A DNA stretch of 64,000 bases from Hymenoscyphus infarciens (taxonomy: Eukaryota > Ascomycota > Leotiomycetes > Helotiales > Helotiaceae), in contig LLCB01000088.1 in assembly GCA_001414345.1 (NCBI GenBank), forward strand, positions 124,001 to 188,000, written 5' to 3'. Both the position numbers and the translations under genes were made by a program. The notes beneath the pieces were generated by a model. That model ran no database searches. It had not been told where the DNA came from and saw only the letters and a program-made list of their open reading frames with translations. This document shows, piece by piece, positions 46,035-59,145 of the stretch (position 1 is the stretch's first letter; each line of letters starts with the position of its first letter).

Positions 46035-47007
46035 CGTCTAAAAAGATATTAAACTACGTTTTAGTACTAGTTATACTCTCTAAGAAGAATAAACTAGTAA
46101 GATCTATAAGTATCTATATCTATAGTACCTATAACTATTCCTAGTAAAAGGCTTACGAGCCTTTTCTAAAGAAGTAGATACTCTCTTATTTTTTTATTTT
46201 TTATTCTTATAAGCTATAATTATTTAAATTTTATATATTATATTAATTTTAATCGTTTATTAGAAATTTACTTTTACTATTTAGTAGTAATATTAAATTT
46301 ATATAATACTAATTAGTTAATACTTAATTTTTAGCTTTAATATTATTATACTCTACTAAGGAATTTATTCTCTTATTAACTCTATACTATAACAAATTCA
46401 ACTTAATAATATAAATATATATAACTCTTTTATATTATATTCCTTTTAATCTATTAATTTAAGAATCTCGATTATCTTAATTATAAACTTCTTAGATTAA
46501 CCTTCTATTATTAATATAGTAGGCAATTGCTTTACTAAGTAGGTCTTTATAAATAATCTAAACTAGGTCTACTATAAGATCGACTTTATAGCTTACTCTA
46601 TTATAATAGGTAACTACTAACTCTTTAAGAATATGCTCTCTAGTATACTTAGTCTTAATAACAACTCTAAAAGTAAAGTTAAAACCTTTATAATTAGTAA
46701 TAATAACCTTTCTACTCTTAGTAATATAATACTATTCTTAGAATAACAAATTATAATAGATACTACTACTAGTACTTTAATTAATAGTAAAGCCTATACT
46801 TATAATACTATCTATAACATAGTTATTATAATAACTTAGTATAATAAGTTAAGTACTATTATCTCTCTACTTATTTATAAACTTAATAACGATAAACACG
46901 AATTTACTCTAGCTATTAATAAGTCTATTACTATAATCTAGTTTAATAAAAGAGCTATTATTAGAGCTAGCTATATATTAGAAGTACTCTCTATCACTGT
47001 TAAGAGT

Positions 47008-47154
47008 TAAAGCTCTACTAATAATAATATAAAGGAACCTACTACTACTGCTAGTAGTTAAGACTCTACTAGTAATAATATAAAGGAACCTACTACTACT
47101 ACTAGCGGTTAAGACTCTACTAGTAATAGACCTACTACTATTACTAGTAGTTAA
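47008..47154 (+). repeat. Codon-phased 51/42-bp repeats in the giant frame
   Basis: Three units begin with TAA-GAC-TCT (first TAA-AGC-TCT) at 47,008, 47,059 and 47,110, lengths 51, 51 and 42 bp, encoding QDSTSNNIKEPTTT-like segments. All lengths are multiples of three. Confidence 0.8.
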
Positions 47155-50100
47155 GACGCTAAAGCTACTAGTAGAGATTCTAAACCTAAGAACGAAATAG
47201 TTACTACTTATAATAAATAAAAGAGTAAGAAGTTAAGATTTATCTAACTAGAATATATCTTACTTAAGAAACGATAGAAGATTTCTAAAGTTATAAAGAT
47301 AAGAGCTAAATTTAAGACTATATTTACTATAAATAGTAAGCTATACTATCTCTTTAACTAAGTTAAGTTATCTAGTAATAATAGTATCTTAGCCCCTTTA
47401 AAGTAACTTTATTTCTAGTACTTAGAACTTTATATCTACTTTAATATAGAGCTTACTCTTAATAGTAAGTAAATATAAGATAATAAGAACGTCTCTTATA
47501 AAGAGAGATTTAACATCTCTAACTATACTTACTTTAAAACTTATCTTAATTAAAGAGTTTATACTATTAAAGACTTTATATATTAAGACTTTAATAAATA
47601 TAACTTACTAGCCGCCTTCTTAAAGCTAGACTTTAGAAAGCTAGAAAGTGTAAAGATTATTACTATTAATATTAAGATAGATATAATTAATATTACTAGT
47701 ACTAATATCTCTCTTATAGTTAATCTAAACTATAGTTAGATAATATAATAATTTATTAATAAAGTTAAGACTACTTAGATAGAAAAGAGTATTCTTAAAT
47801 TTATATTTATTATTAATAATTACTATAGTAACCTTCCTCTTATTAGTACTAAAATTAAAGCTAATAAGAAAAAGAACTCTAATAACTTCTAGATTAAAAA
47901 CATGTCTATTTCTAGCTAATTAGGTATAAATAATCTATTTTAGATTCTAGAACAGATATTATTAAGAGTTATAAGTAAACATTTATATTATATTCTTATA
48001 TTTCACAACTATAAGTATATGTATATACTCTTAGCCTATGCTATTTATAATAAGTTTAAGATTATAGCTAGAGAAGCTATAGATTAGTAATTAGATAAAT
48101 TTACTATAGTTATTTCTTATATTCTTAGCTTAAGTAGGAAGCTATTATAATATAATTATAATAGAGATAAGGCCTAGATTACTACTATTAATATATAGTA
48201 TTATATTTATAAGAATTCTAAAAAAAGCGATTATATTAAAGTCTAATTCCTTAATCTTAAAGCTATATTATATATTAAATATAAGAGACCTAATACTAAG
48301 AATAAGTATTATTTTAATAAAGATGTTTTAAATAATAAGAATAAATCTAATAATAATACTAGAGAATAGATTCTTAGTATAGACAGTAGTAAGATAATTA
48401 TTAAAGGTAATAAAAAGGAAAAGGCTAAGATAAAGAACCTACTAGAATAGTAGATAGAAGAGTAATAAGCTACTATTATAGGAATTATTACTAATATACT
48501 ATTCTTTTTAAGTATAATCTTAATTACCTTATATACTAGAAAGGATCTACTATAACAAGGCTCTAATAGTAAACAAGTTACTACTTATCTTAATATTCTA
48601 ATATTAAATATTACTAATATACTTCTAGCTTATTTTATAAATACCTTTAATAAGATAAAACCTATATATAAGATTAAGGTTACTTCTAAGATTTTAATAT
48701 AATTCTAAAATAATATTATTTAAAGTCTTAATAATAGAAAAGTATTAGTAAAGAAGAATAAGCTATCTTATACCTCTATATATTATATAAAGCTATTTAT
48801 AAACTTCGACTCTCTAATTCTTTAGAAAACCATAGACTTTTTTACTAAGTACTATAGTAGGCCTTTCTTAGATAAATTTATTTAAAAGATAATTATAAAG
48901 TTTAATTCTAACTATTAGATTAAATATAAGAAGTTATAAGAGCTATATATACTATTTATTAGTATCTAAGGCTATATAGTATCTTATAAGATAGATTAGA
49001 TAAAAACTCTTTTTATATTAGATTACTATAATTCTAATAGTATAAAGAACCGAGTCCTTCTTATATATCTTATAAATAAGAGAGTAGATAATCTTACTAA
49101 AAAAATAGATAAGATCTTCTTATTACTTAGTATTAAGAAGATAGTTATTTATCTTAGTAGTTTATTAGTAGAAAAGAATAAGCTTCTTAATTACTATATA
49201 TTAGAGAACTTTAAGTCTTATATTAAAGATATATTAGCTCTATTATATAGTTTCGTTAAACATCTTATCTATAAAGCTATTTAGAAGGTTAAGATAAATA
49301 AGAAGGTAGAAGATTAGAGATATCTAGTATATATATAGAAGTTTAGCTTTTAAAAGTATATCTTCAATCTAATTAGCAAATTAGCTAAAGAGGTTATAAA
49401 ATTCTAAGTCTTTAAAACATATACTTAAGAAGTCTTTTATAACTCTAATAACTTAGACTTAAGACTTTTAGCTTATACAAATACTCTTAATAAGGCTATA
49501 TAGAAAGTTATTATAGAAGTAGATGTTATTATAACTATACTAGTAATTACTTTATAATTAAAAGCTTAAGAATAAGTAGGTAAATTGTTTAGATTTAGTA
49601 TAGATAAGGCTAGTATAATAAATCTAGCTATTATAATCGCTCTAGCTACTAGTCTTAAGTTTAAGATATATAATACAAATAGTAATATTAAATAGATATA
49701 TTATTATTTAGTCTTAAAGATAAATAAGGAAGCCTAGAATCCTAGTATAAAGTATCTTAATAATACTATCTTAAAACGTTATAAACATAGCAAGTATTAT
49801 CTTATATACCTAAACTATTAAAGCTAAATATATAATAGTATTATCTAGAAATTCGTTAATAGAGAATACTACTATAGTAAAATAATCAACGCTACTACTT
49901 ACTATAACTTACTTCTAGGCGATTATATAATAAAAGAGATTAATAAGGAAATTTTTAATCTTAACACTTAATTCGTTATAGTATAAGTATAAAGTAGTAC
50001 TTCTAATGTCGAAGCTGAAGGTACTTCTATCTTTAATAAGAACTATATTAATATTAGTAATAAGTAGATATAATATATTAAATAAAAGCTTAAATAGTAT

Positions 50101-51489
50101 AATATTAAATACTTTAAAACTACTTATATCTACTATTATAAAGTAGAAGTTAAAGCTATAGTTATTAACCTTAAACGTCTAAATAACCTAGTCTATATCT
50201 TATATATTACTAAAGTTACTTAAAGTATAACATTTAACGTCTTAATACTTAGTATTCTAGCTAGTATAAAAATCTCTAAATAGTATAGTAACGTAAAGCG
50301 TATATTAGTATTAATTATCTAATATGTTTACTTACTTATAGTACTTATCTTAGACTATATTCTTAAACTAAAGTTATATAGTTATAACGTTTTCTAAGAT
50401 AATATATAGATAATATAATATCTTAATATTAGTTATATCTACTAATTATAGTATTATATAAAAGATTATAAATATACTACTAATACTTAAGTAGTAAATA
50501 CTAAGAACTATGATAGATATAGTTAATATAGCTATCTTTAAGCTACTTATATAAATAATAAGACTTTAAAATATAACCTTTATAATCGTATTAGTTATAG
50601 AAAGAATATATACTCTTATGCTAAGGATAAGAAAGATAATAGTACTAATATGTTCAGCTAAATATATAAGCGTTATAGATTAGTATATTATATTATTATA
50701 GAGAAGCTAGACAGCTATAAGCGATACAACTACAATTACACCTTTTAAGAATACTTATATATATAATATATAAAGTATAAGGAATTTAGCTATTATAAGT
50801 TAATATACGTAAATATAGTTAAATATATTACTTATAGTTTAGAGGATTATATTAGAAAGAGCTATAGAATAGCCTATAATAAGACTAGAAAGGTAATACA
50901 ACATATACTTAGTATATAGCTTAGTAATTATAACTACGTTCCTCCTCTTAATAATAAGGAGAAGCTAGCTATAATAGTAGATAATAATTAAAACGCCTTA
51001 GTAATAATAAGTAAGCCTCTACTATAGTTTAAAATTCTACCTACTCTTATAAAGGTATATAAATACTTATAAATATAAATAGATATAGTACTTATAAAGG
51101 ATAACGTAATTATTAATAATTTAAGCTAAAGACTATTACTAATAAGATTTGTTAAGCTAAATTCTAAGTAATTTATTATATACTTAGTCTCTACTATTCC
51201 TTAAAATATAGTAATTATACTACTAGTCTTAAGAAATAAGATTACTTTTAAGATTAATAATTAGACTTATACTATAAGCTAGAAATAAAAGCTACTTTTA
51301 AATAGTAAAGAAAAGATAATTAAATTATAGATCTTAGAAATATTTAGTAAACTAAGTAATTATACCTTTTAGAGACTTTATAGTATTAATTAAGACTCTT
51401 AGATAAATCTAACTATTACTACTTTAGCTATTATTCTCTAAAAGAATAATAGGTTACTAGATTCTAATACTACCTCTAAATAGAATATA

Positions 51490-51690
51490 GAGATTAAGAC
51501 TTAGGATATAGAGATCGAGATCTAGAATATAGATATTAAGCCTTAAAATTTAGAGATCGAGACCTAGAACGTAGATATTAAGCCTTAAAATTTAAAGATT
51601 AAGACCTAGAATATAGATATTAAGCCTTAAAATTTAGAGATTAAGACTTATAACATAGACATCGAGACTAAGGATATAAAGATTAAGAAG
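51490..51690 (+). repeat. Codon-phased 42-bp repeats near the C-terminus of the giant frame
   Basis: Units at 51,511, 51,553 and 51,595 are 42 bp each, with partial units on both sides. They encode a 14-residue repeat of the IETQNVDIKPQNLE type (stops read as Gln). Confidence 0.8.
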
Positions 51691-52591
51691 TCTATAAGAA
51701 CTTTATCTAAATTAGCTACTAAATCTGCTTCTTCTCTAGCTAAGGCTCTAATCTCTTATATATCTAATACCTTTAATAAATAGGTCTTTAAGCTATATAC
51801 TATATACTTTAACTTTATAAATAAGCTAGATATTCTCTAAAAGGACTTATACTATATCTAGTTTCTTAATAAGTATATTATAACTAATATTAGTAGGAAT
51901 AAGTTATACTATAGAGTATAATTAATTATTCTAGCCTTATAGATTTAATATAGTATTAAATATCTATTCTCTAAGAAGAAACTCGTTAATATACTAGTAA
52001 AGAGACCTATAAATAAAGTATATAAAGCTATACTTAAAGGCGCTAAGATAGAGCTTATTAAGAGCGATTTTATTATAAATACTTTTATATTTTTCTTTTA
52101 TCTACTTATAAATAAACTAATTAAGTTAAAGATTACTTTAAAATAACTAGATTTTATTATTTATATAGCTAACGCTCTTACTACTTCTTAGGTTATCTAA
52201 AATAGTAGTTAAAATTTATATACTACTAACTATATTCTATAGATTTAAGTAGATAGTATCTACTATAAGGTTATATAACTAATCATAACTACTATAGATT
52301 AAATAAAGGCTTAGAAGATAAAAGCTAAGAAGTAATAATTAGCTATTCTATACTATAGAATTAACATCTATGATAGAATAACTATAGCTAAGGTACTAGG
52401 CTCTAATAATAGATTTTTTAATAAATTAGAGAATAAGAATAAAGGAGAGAACGATATAGAGAAAGATAAGAATAGATTAGAAGATACTATAAAGAAGTTA
52501 GAGAACGAGGAGCTAAATAAGGCCTAATATTAACTTATATTTAATATCTCTTTTTATAACTTTAGAGGAAGACGCTTTTTTAAGAGAGGTA

Positions 52592-52772
52592 TATTATAAG
52601 AAGAGCACGTAACTATACTAGTAGCAGACCTATAGATGTAGATAGTATAAGTACTCCGCACTCTTCTCTTCTCTTTTTAAACGTTTATTACTATACTATA
52701 TAAGAGATTACTTTCACGTATTTCATCAGGCCTAGCTATAAGCTCCTAATCTGTGATCTGTCTCTTATGCTA
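52592..52772 (+). repeat. 3' LTR of the chromovirus
   Basis: 181-bp partner of 35,341-35,521, preceded by the purine tract at 52,581-52,591 and followed by TATAT. Confidence 0.85.
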
Positions 52773-53324
52773 TATATATCTACTTTTTAATTATTCTTCT
52801 TAGATATAAATTAGATTTAAAAGTTAAAGTCTAATAAGAAGTCTATCTATTATACTTACTTAGCTATAAGTAGCTTAGTTATTATAAAATACTCTAATAA
52901 TCTATAATCTAAATATATATTAATATACTTTTAATATAATATAAATTTAAAGTATTATTTCTTAAATACTTCTATAATAGTAGATAACTCTTTATTATAG
53001 TTTAATTTATAACTAACTAATATATAAGAGTAAAACCTAATAAGATACTAAAAGCTATTATATTATTATAAGAATATATCTACTATTACTTCTTTTAAAG
53101 AGTCTATTTCTAGCTTTATATTATAATTAAGATTCAAGTAGTATAAGGTTTAAACTATAAGTAACCTAGTTCTTAATACTTTAAAAGCTTCTTTATATTT
53201 AGATCTTTATAGAAAGGGCTTTAAAGAGCGTATTATTATAGTTAAGAGTTTAGTAATTTTAGTATAATTTTTAATAAATTATTTATAAAATCTTATAAAC
53301 TCTAAATAAGACTTTATATCTATT
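52773..53324 (-). mobile_element. Minus-strand gypsy fragment (RT end and RNase H)
   Basis: On the minus strand the translation begins KSYLEFIRFYK (family: QSFLGFxNFYRRFI), then runs through LEIDSLKEVIVDIF (RNase H) to FYSYILVSYKLNYNKELST. It continues directly, in frame, the fragment at 59,146-59,515 once the LINE between them is removed. Its left part was cut by the chromovirus insertion. Confidence 0.75.
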
Positions 53325-56300
53325 TATTTATTTATTTATTACTATTTAACGTTAAGTAGAGTCTAGCTTACGTAGGCTAGGTTCTTAGAAGTCCTAAAAT
53401 AGAGTAAATAATACTAAGAGAGTGCTCTAGGCTATAAGAGATATAAACGAAGAAGAGCTAATTTATAAGAGATAGTTTAAAAAGAGACTCTACTTTTAGA
53501 GAAGCTCTTATCTTAATTAGTTTTAGAAGCTAGAGTAAAATAAAAGGAGATATATTATAGATAAAAGAGAAGAGAAGAAGTAAAGTAGAGTAAGAAGGTA
53601 GAAGGTATCTATCTACTTAGATAGATATATTTTAGTATAGAATTTAGTCTTAAGATAGACCTACTAAAAGAGTTTCTTATAGTAATATCTAAAGAGTAGT
53701 TAAGAGTTCTTTTTTACTCTAGCTAGTAACTTTAAGACTTTATTATTTATAAGCTAGTAAAAGAGTATATAGAATTAGGTTTTTATCTTCTTATATTTAT
53801 AATCTAATAATCTAAGAAGTATATTAAGATAGTAGAATTAGAAGTAGTAGATAGTAAAGTCTCTATATCTAGAGTAAGTAGTAATTAGCTAAGTAAGGAC
53901 CTCTCTTAGAAGCTAAAGAGACCTAGGTTTTAAGAACTAAGAGCGTAGCTCTAGATTCCTATAAAGAGTTAAGAGCGTAGTATTCTAGAGCCTATTTATA
54001 GGACTAACTCTAAGCTCTTTAACCTCTCTTTTAAGTATAGCTATATAAAGAAGAGAGAGAGAGTTAAGATAAGAGCTCTACGCTACTTTCCTCGTAGCTT
54101 TATCTATAATTATATTACCTTAGATACTTATATAGCTAGAGCACTACTATATCTATATCTTCTCTAGATATACTTAAGCTAGTTTATTAACTTTATTAAA
54201 GGTTCTTTATAAGAAGCTATAAGAGTAGTAGGTTAGCTATAAAGTAGCTTTAAGGTTATTAAAGTAAATCTAGTACTTACTAGCTAAGAGCTAGAAGAGA
54301 GAGTTAATAGCTAGTTTAAGTCTATAAAGAGTAGCTCTAGCTTCTATATTATAGATTTCTAATATCTTACTAAAGAAGAAGATCTTAGTATTAAAGATAG
54401 TCTCTTCTTTTATTAGATAAATTCTACTACTAGCTCTTTTATTATCTAAGTAAGAGCTATTAGTAAATATAACTATATTAGAAGAGAGAACCTTAGCTAG
54501 GAACTTAAGGAATTTAGCCTTATAAGTTTTCTTATTACTACTAGGTTTAAGTCCTACTATCTCTAATAGTTAAGCCTATTAGTTAAAACCTCTATTCTAA
54601 GAAAGGTCTTAGATAGAGTTAATCTCTTTAAAGAGAGAGAGAGTTTTAAAAGAGTAATAGATAAGCCTAGCTTTAAGACTAGAGTTATTTATATATCTTT
54701 TAAGTAAGTAAGCAAGGTTAAGTTACTAGATCCTAGCCTTTAAAGCTTTACTTCTTATTATAAGAGTAATTTCTAAGATAAGATAGCTAGATTCTATAAG
54801 TAATACTAAAGTAGAAGTAGTTTTATAAACTAGGAGAACAATCCTAGTATACTTAGCTACTACTCTATCTAAGAGAGTTAGATAATAGCTAATTTAGTTA
54901 ATCGTAGTTCTACCTTCCTTAGTTCTAGCCTAGCTAAGAAAGTACGTCTTATAACTAAAGTAAGCGATTAATAAAATACAGATAGTAGTAGCCTATTTTA
55001 AGAAGTAAGAAGAGGAGCCTTAAATTATATTTATTATTCCTTTTATAGTATTAGTTACTCGAGTAACTTTACTTAATATTCTTTTAATATAGTTATAGAA
55101 AGTAAGATAAGAGTTAAAGAAGATATTAAGCTATTAAAGCTCCTAAGTTAGCTTAATTATCTTATCTTTTATAATAATTAAGAGAGAATAATAGATACTC
55201 CTTTCTTTTTACTTTCTCTTATAAGAGAAGTAGATAAGTTTAGACTTTTCTATATTAAAGGTAATCTCTTTATCTATACTCTATTCTAGAGTATTTATAA
55301 CCTACTTTATAAGAGACTAGATATTCCTTACTCTTAAAGTCTTAAAGATAAGTAATCTAATATTATTTATATAACTAAATCTTTATAGAACTAGGAAGAG
55401 GCCTACTCTAGTAGTAAAGAGAGGCTAGATATAGAGTATAAAGAGGATAAGTAAGATAAGCGAGCTCTAAAGAAGGCTATATTAGAGAGAGGTAAGTTCT
55501 TTAATTTCTCTATCTAGCTTTACTCTTACTAATTTACTATTAAAGAAAGAAGTAACCTATACTATAAAGCTATATAGCTATTCTTACTCTCTTAGCCTCT
55601 TAATTAGCTAGTTAAGAAGTACTATATTAAACGCTCTCTTAATATTAAGTATAAGTAATAAGGCTTCTTATCGATCTATAAGAGCCTTTTCTATATTAAA
55701 AGTAAGATAGGTAGTAAGGTCTATAATAGCTCTAAGAGAGAGTACTTTAAACTAGTTTAGTCTAAGAATAAAGTACTTAATAGCTATCTAGGAAACTCTC
55801 TTTATAAAGAGTCTCTTAAGCCTCTTTCTAAGAATAAAGAGTAGTAAGATTAGTTAGTATACTTATAAAAATAATTTATCTTTCTTATTTAGCTTTAAGA
55901 TAATAATAATAATAGTAGTATAAAAGATTTTAAAATAGAATCCTATTTCTATATATTCTTTAAATAGTATAAATACTAGATAAGAGATTTTATACTAAGT
56001 AGTCTTAAAAACTCTTATAATAAGCTCGTTCTCTTCTAATACTATAGAACCCTTTCTTAGAACTAATTCTTTAACTTTATATAAAGTAAGATTAGCTTAG
56101 AGTAAGGTATAAGTAGAAATAGTAGAAGTATTTATTAGAATATTACTAACTTCGATCTTATTTATAAGTAGCTCTTATACTAGGATCTTCTATTTCTTTA
56201 AGATAGTAAAGCCTAGTTAGCTAGCTAAGTCTTTTAAAGAGAGAGATTTATATATCTTAGTACTTTAATACTATTTATAGATCTTAAAAACGTCTTTTAC

Positions 56301-59145
56301 TTCTATTACTTTATTAATTAGATTATAGAAGTATACTCTCTTTACTTTCTAAATTTCCTATCTAAGAGCTCTTTATAGAATTTTTATATTCTTTAGACTC
56401 TCTTCTAATCTTTAAGTATACCTAGTCTCTATAGCTACTAACTAATATTTCTTATTCTACTAGAGGTATTTAAACTTATACTCTAGCTCTTACTTAGTAC
56501 TACTAAGATATATACTATATATACTTTTAATAATAAAACCTACTAAGACTTTAAGTAATTTAGAATTTAAATATTCTATAAGCTTATATACTTATTACGT
56601 TTCTAGCTTCTCTTATAAAGCTACTTTAAAAGCTTTAATATTAAGAGAGCTAAGTTTAAAAGAGAGGTCTTTCTTAGCTAAGCCTCTAATATATAGTAGA
56701 TAAGTAAGAATTAAGAAGTAGTTAGAGCTATACTTAAAAGTAAGGTCTACCTCTATAATAGTCTCTCTTTAGTAAATACTATAAGAGTAAAAGGCTAGGT
56801 TAAAGGTATTATTAAGATTATAGGTTTATATACTAGAGAGAGTAGTAAGCTAAAGTCCTCTATTCTCTATCTAGTTAATAAGTAAGAGAGACTAGGCGCT
56901 TTCTAGTCTTAGAAAGTCTAGCTACTAGAGCTAGCTTTTTAGATTAAAGTCGCTAGCTATAAATAATTTCGTTTTATTAATATTTTAAGAGCTAAGAAGG
57001 AGGCTTATAGCCTCTCCTACTCCTATAACTCTTAGAAGAGCGTTATATATATTAAGTATAAAGAGTAAGTAGCCTTATAAGAGTATAAGCTTAATATAAA
57101 TAAGGTTTTAGTATTTAAGTAAGAGAGTAATAGAAGTATATTAGCTAGTAAGAATCCTAGCTCCTTTTTATATAAAAGTAAGTACTCTAGAAGAGTTAAT
57201 ATTCTAGTTATAGATAAGAGTAAACTAGTTATAGTTTAGGTATTATTTTATAATCTAGTAGCTAATCTCTTTTTAATAGATATATAGTTCTTAGATAAGT
57301 ACTATATTAACTTACTTAAAGTATAAGAGTTATAGTACTAGCTCTTAGTACTTACTTAACTTATATATAGTAATTTATAAGACTTAAAAGTAGTAATATT
57401 TAATAAACTAGTATATACTTATAGAGAGGAAGTAGAGTTATTATCTAGTGTCTTCTACTATAGAGCGCTATAGTATACCTCTACTACTATAGTAGAGAAG
57501 AGCTTATTAGCTTATTATAGAATTATAAACGTAGCTATAGCTTTAAGTATACTATCTCTATTATACTAGAAGAGGCTTTATAAAAGAAGTAGGTTTTATA
57601 AAGTATATAAGGTAGTAAGTAAGATAGAGTTTATTTCTATATCTATATTACTATAAGAGAAGTCCTCCTCTACTCTTATTTATCTCTTATTATATACTTA
57701 TTAAATAGCTCTCTTATTCTTAGTTAAAAGGTATATTTCTAAAGCCTTTAGTCTAAGCTAGTATAAAGAGTTATCTAAGAGGTAAGAACTGTTATAGTAT
57801 AAGCACTTTAGCTTATACTAAGAGTATTTAATATATCTAAAGTATAAAGCTTCTAAGTATTTAGTAGTACTATAAAGACAGTAGTGCTAATTCTTACTAT
57901 AGTTTCTAGAGTTATACTATAACTAGTACTTTAAGTACTATATAATAGTAGAGACCTTAAGAAGATATTTAAAAGAGACTCTTCTTTTAAGAAGAGAGGC
58001 TATATTAGAAATAGTATAAGTAGCTCTTATCTTCTCTTCTTTAAAAAAGATAATCTAAGAGATATAGAAATCTTTACTTAAGTAAGAGCTAGTAATAATA
58101 TCTACCTTTATAAGTACTATTCTAATTTATTCTTTTATTATTATAATTACTACTTTAGTTAAAGTAGGAATAAGAGTTAATAGAATTGTCTCTTTTTTAC
58201 TAATCTATACTATTTCTATACTTTAAGGAATACTAGAGACCTAGTAGACTATCTAGTTCATACTATAAGACCTTAATTCTAGCTATAGTAAATAGAGATT
58301 AGATAAAGGCTCTCTTTATTAATAAAAGAGTATCTAGTACTTCTTTATCTCTAGAGATAATAGTAAAACCTAAGTTAACTATAAGTATCTTCTATACTAG
58401 CTCTTTATATCTATTTTTTAAGTTATAAAAGGTAAAGTAGTTAGTTTAAGTAAAGTAATTCCTCTCTAAAGAGTTAAGAAGAAGGTAGATAAAGATCCTA
58501 AGATTAGATTTAACTAAAGAGGTCTTATTCTTCTTCTATATCTATATCTTTAGCTTTGAAGCTAAAAGAGAGAGTAGAGGTGGTTTAGCTATTAGAGTAA
58601 CTAGATTTCTAGGCTCTAAGACACTTTTAATAGTCTATATATAGAAGAATTTTCCTATAAGAGCTAGAGAGAAGAAGAGAGGAGAGAGAGATATAATAGC
58701 CCCTTTACGCTTAGAAAGGGCTCTAAGAGCTAAAAGAAGTAGAGGAGAAGCTTCTCTAGTATATACTTTATAGAAGGCTAGGCTAAGGTCGGTTATTTAA
58801 GTATAAAAGGCCTAGAGAAAGAGTAAGAGATCTAGAGAGGCACTATTAAGAGTAGTACTTAGATAGTAGTCTATAACTTCACTAAACCCTCTAAAGAAGG
58901 TCTAGGCTATAGTACTACGCTCTAGTACTCTAGTAGTCTTAGAAATAAAGCGTTATTAGATATTTAGAAGAGAGAGGATTAGACGAATACTCTCTCTCTT
59001 TATACCTCTTTCTAGAGAAGTAGGTAAAGCTAGAGGCTCTCTTATAAGAGTCTCTATAGAAGGAATTTAGCTTATTATATAAGAGTAAGAGAGAACGAAC
59101 GTTTTAGAATAAAAAATTCGAGCTTTGAAAAAGGTTATAGTATTT
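53325..59145 (-). mobile_element. Full-length Tad1-like LINE (non-LTR retrotransposon), RIP-inactivated
   Basis: A 16-bp target duplication AGACTTTATATCTATT occurs at 53,309-53,324 and 59,146-59,161, and the minus-strand 3' end has a TAAATAAATAAA tail at about 53,325-53,345. Between them, on the minus strand, are a putative gag-like ORF1 (about 59,050-57,400), an endonuclease region (about 57,300-56,700, weak), a reverse transcriptase and an RNase H. The 5.8-kb length and 5'-to-3' order fit the Tad1 clade. The insertion splits a gypsy pol gene. All frames carry RIP stops. Confidence 0.82.
54400..56000 (-). pseudogene. LINE reverse transcriptase and RNase H, RIP-degraded
   Basis: The minus-strand translation shows SLRAIIDLTTYLTFNIEKAL, then LNIKRAFNIV (55,625-55,655; family DIKGAFDxV), then FSYINNIRLL at about 55,362-55,379 where the family has FxYADD, and later FNIEKSKLIYFS. 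Further downstream VIFTNSSYLDNK near 54,445-54,480 stands where RNase H has FTDGS. The Asp-to-Asn and Ala-to-Ile changes are typical RIP products. Confidence 0.82.

Larger units (their letters stand above)
46360..52527 (+). pseudogene. Giant extra reading frame of about 2,056 codons in the chromovirus
   Basis: Between the chromodomain and the 3' LTR one single frame is readable for 6.2 kb, ending in TAA 65 bp before the LTR. I checked the same phase at 46,400, 47,000, 47,680, 47,960, 49,243, 49,990, 51,688 and 52,510. Its stops are TAA/TAG, explainable as mutated Gln codons; TGA absence is not informative because RIP removes TG. Codon-phased tandem repeats (51/42 bp near 47,008-47,154 and 42 bp at 51,490-51,690) support coding origin. 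The product is Lys/Asn/Ile/Tyr-rich after mutation. A low-complexity Thr/Ser segment lies near residue 220, a long middle part has no motif I recognise, and the C-terminus is charged and coiled-coil-like (ENDIEKDKNR, KKLENEEL). I see no RT, integrase, helicase or protease motif. Function unknown. Confidence 0.6.
35341..52772 (+). mobile_element. Giant Ty3/gypsy chromovirus, RIP-inactivated, with a nested element
   Basis: The two 181-bp LTRs (35,341-35,521 and 52,592-52,772) have equal length; the 5' copy starts TGTTGCGGGAAGGG, the 3' copy TATTATAAGAAGAG. Both flanks carry TATAT (35,336-35,340 and 52,773-52,777), a likely 5-bp duplication in AT-rich DNA. The total span is 17.4 kb, or about 14.2 kb without the nested element. 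Order inside: gag-like region, nested element, protease, RT, RNase H, integrase, chromodomain, short tandem repeats, and a very long extra reading frame, then a polypurine tract AAGAGAGGTA before the 3' LTR. All coding parts are broken by TAA/TAG. Confidence 0.85.

Noticed and set aside
46360..52527. Absence of TGA stops as proof that the giant frame was coding
   Set aside because: RIP removes TG everywhere in this region, so TGA is rare in all frames. Only the low TAA/TAG density and codon-phased repeats were counted as support.
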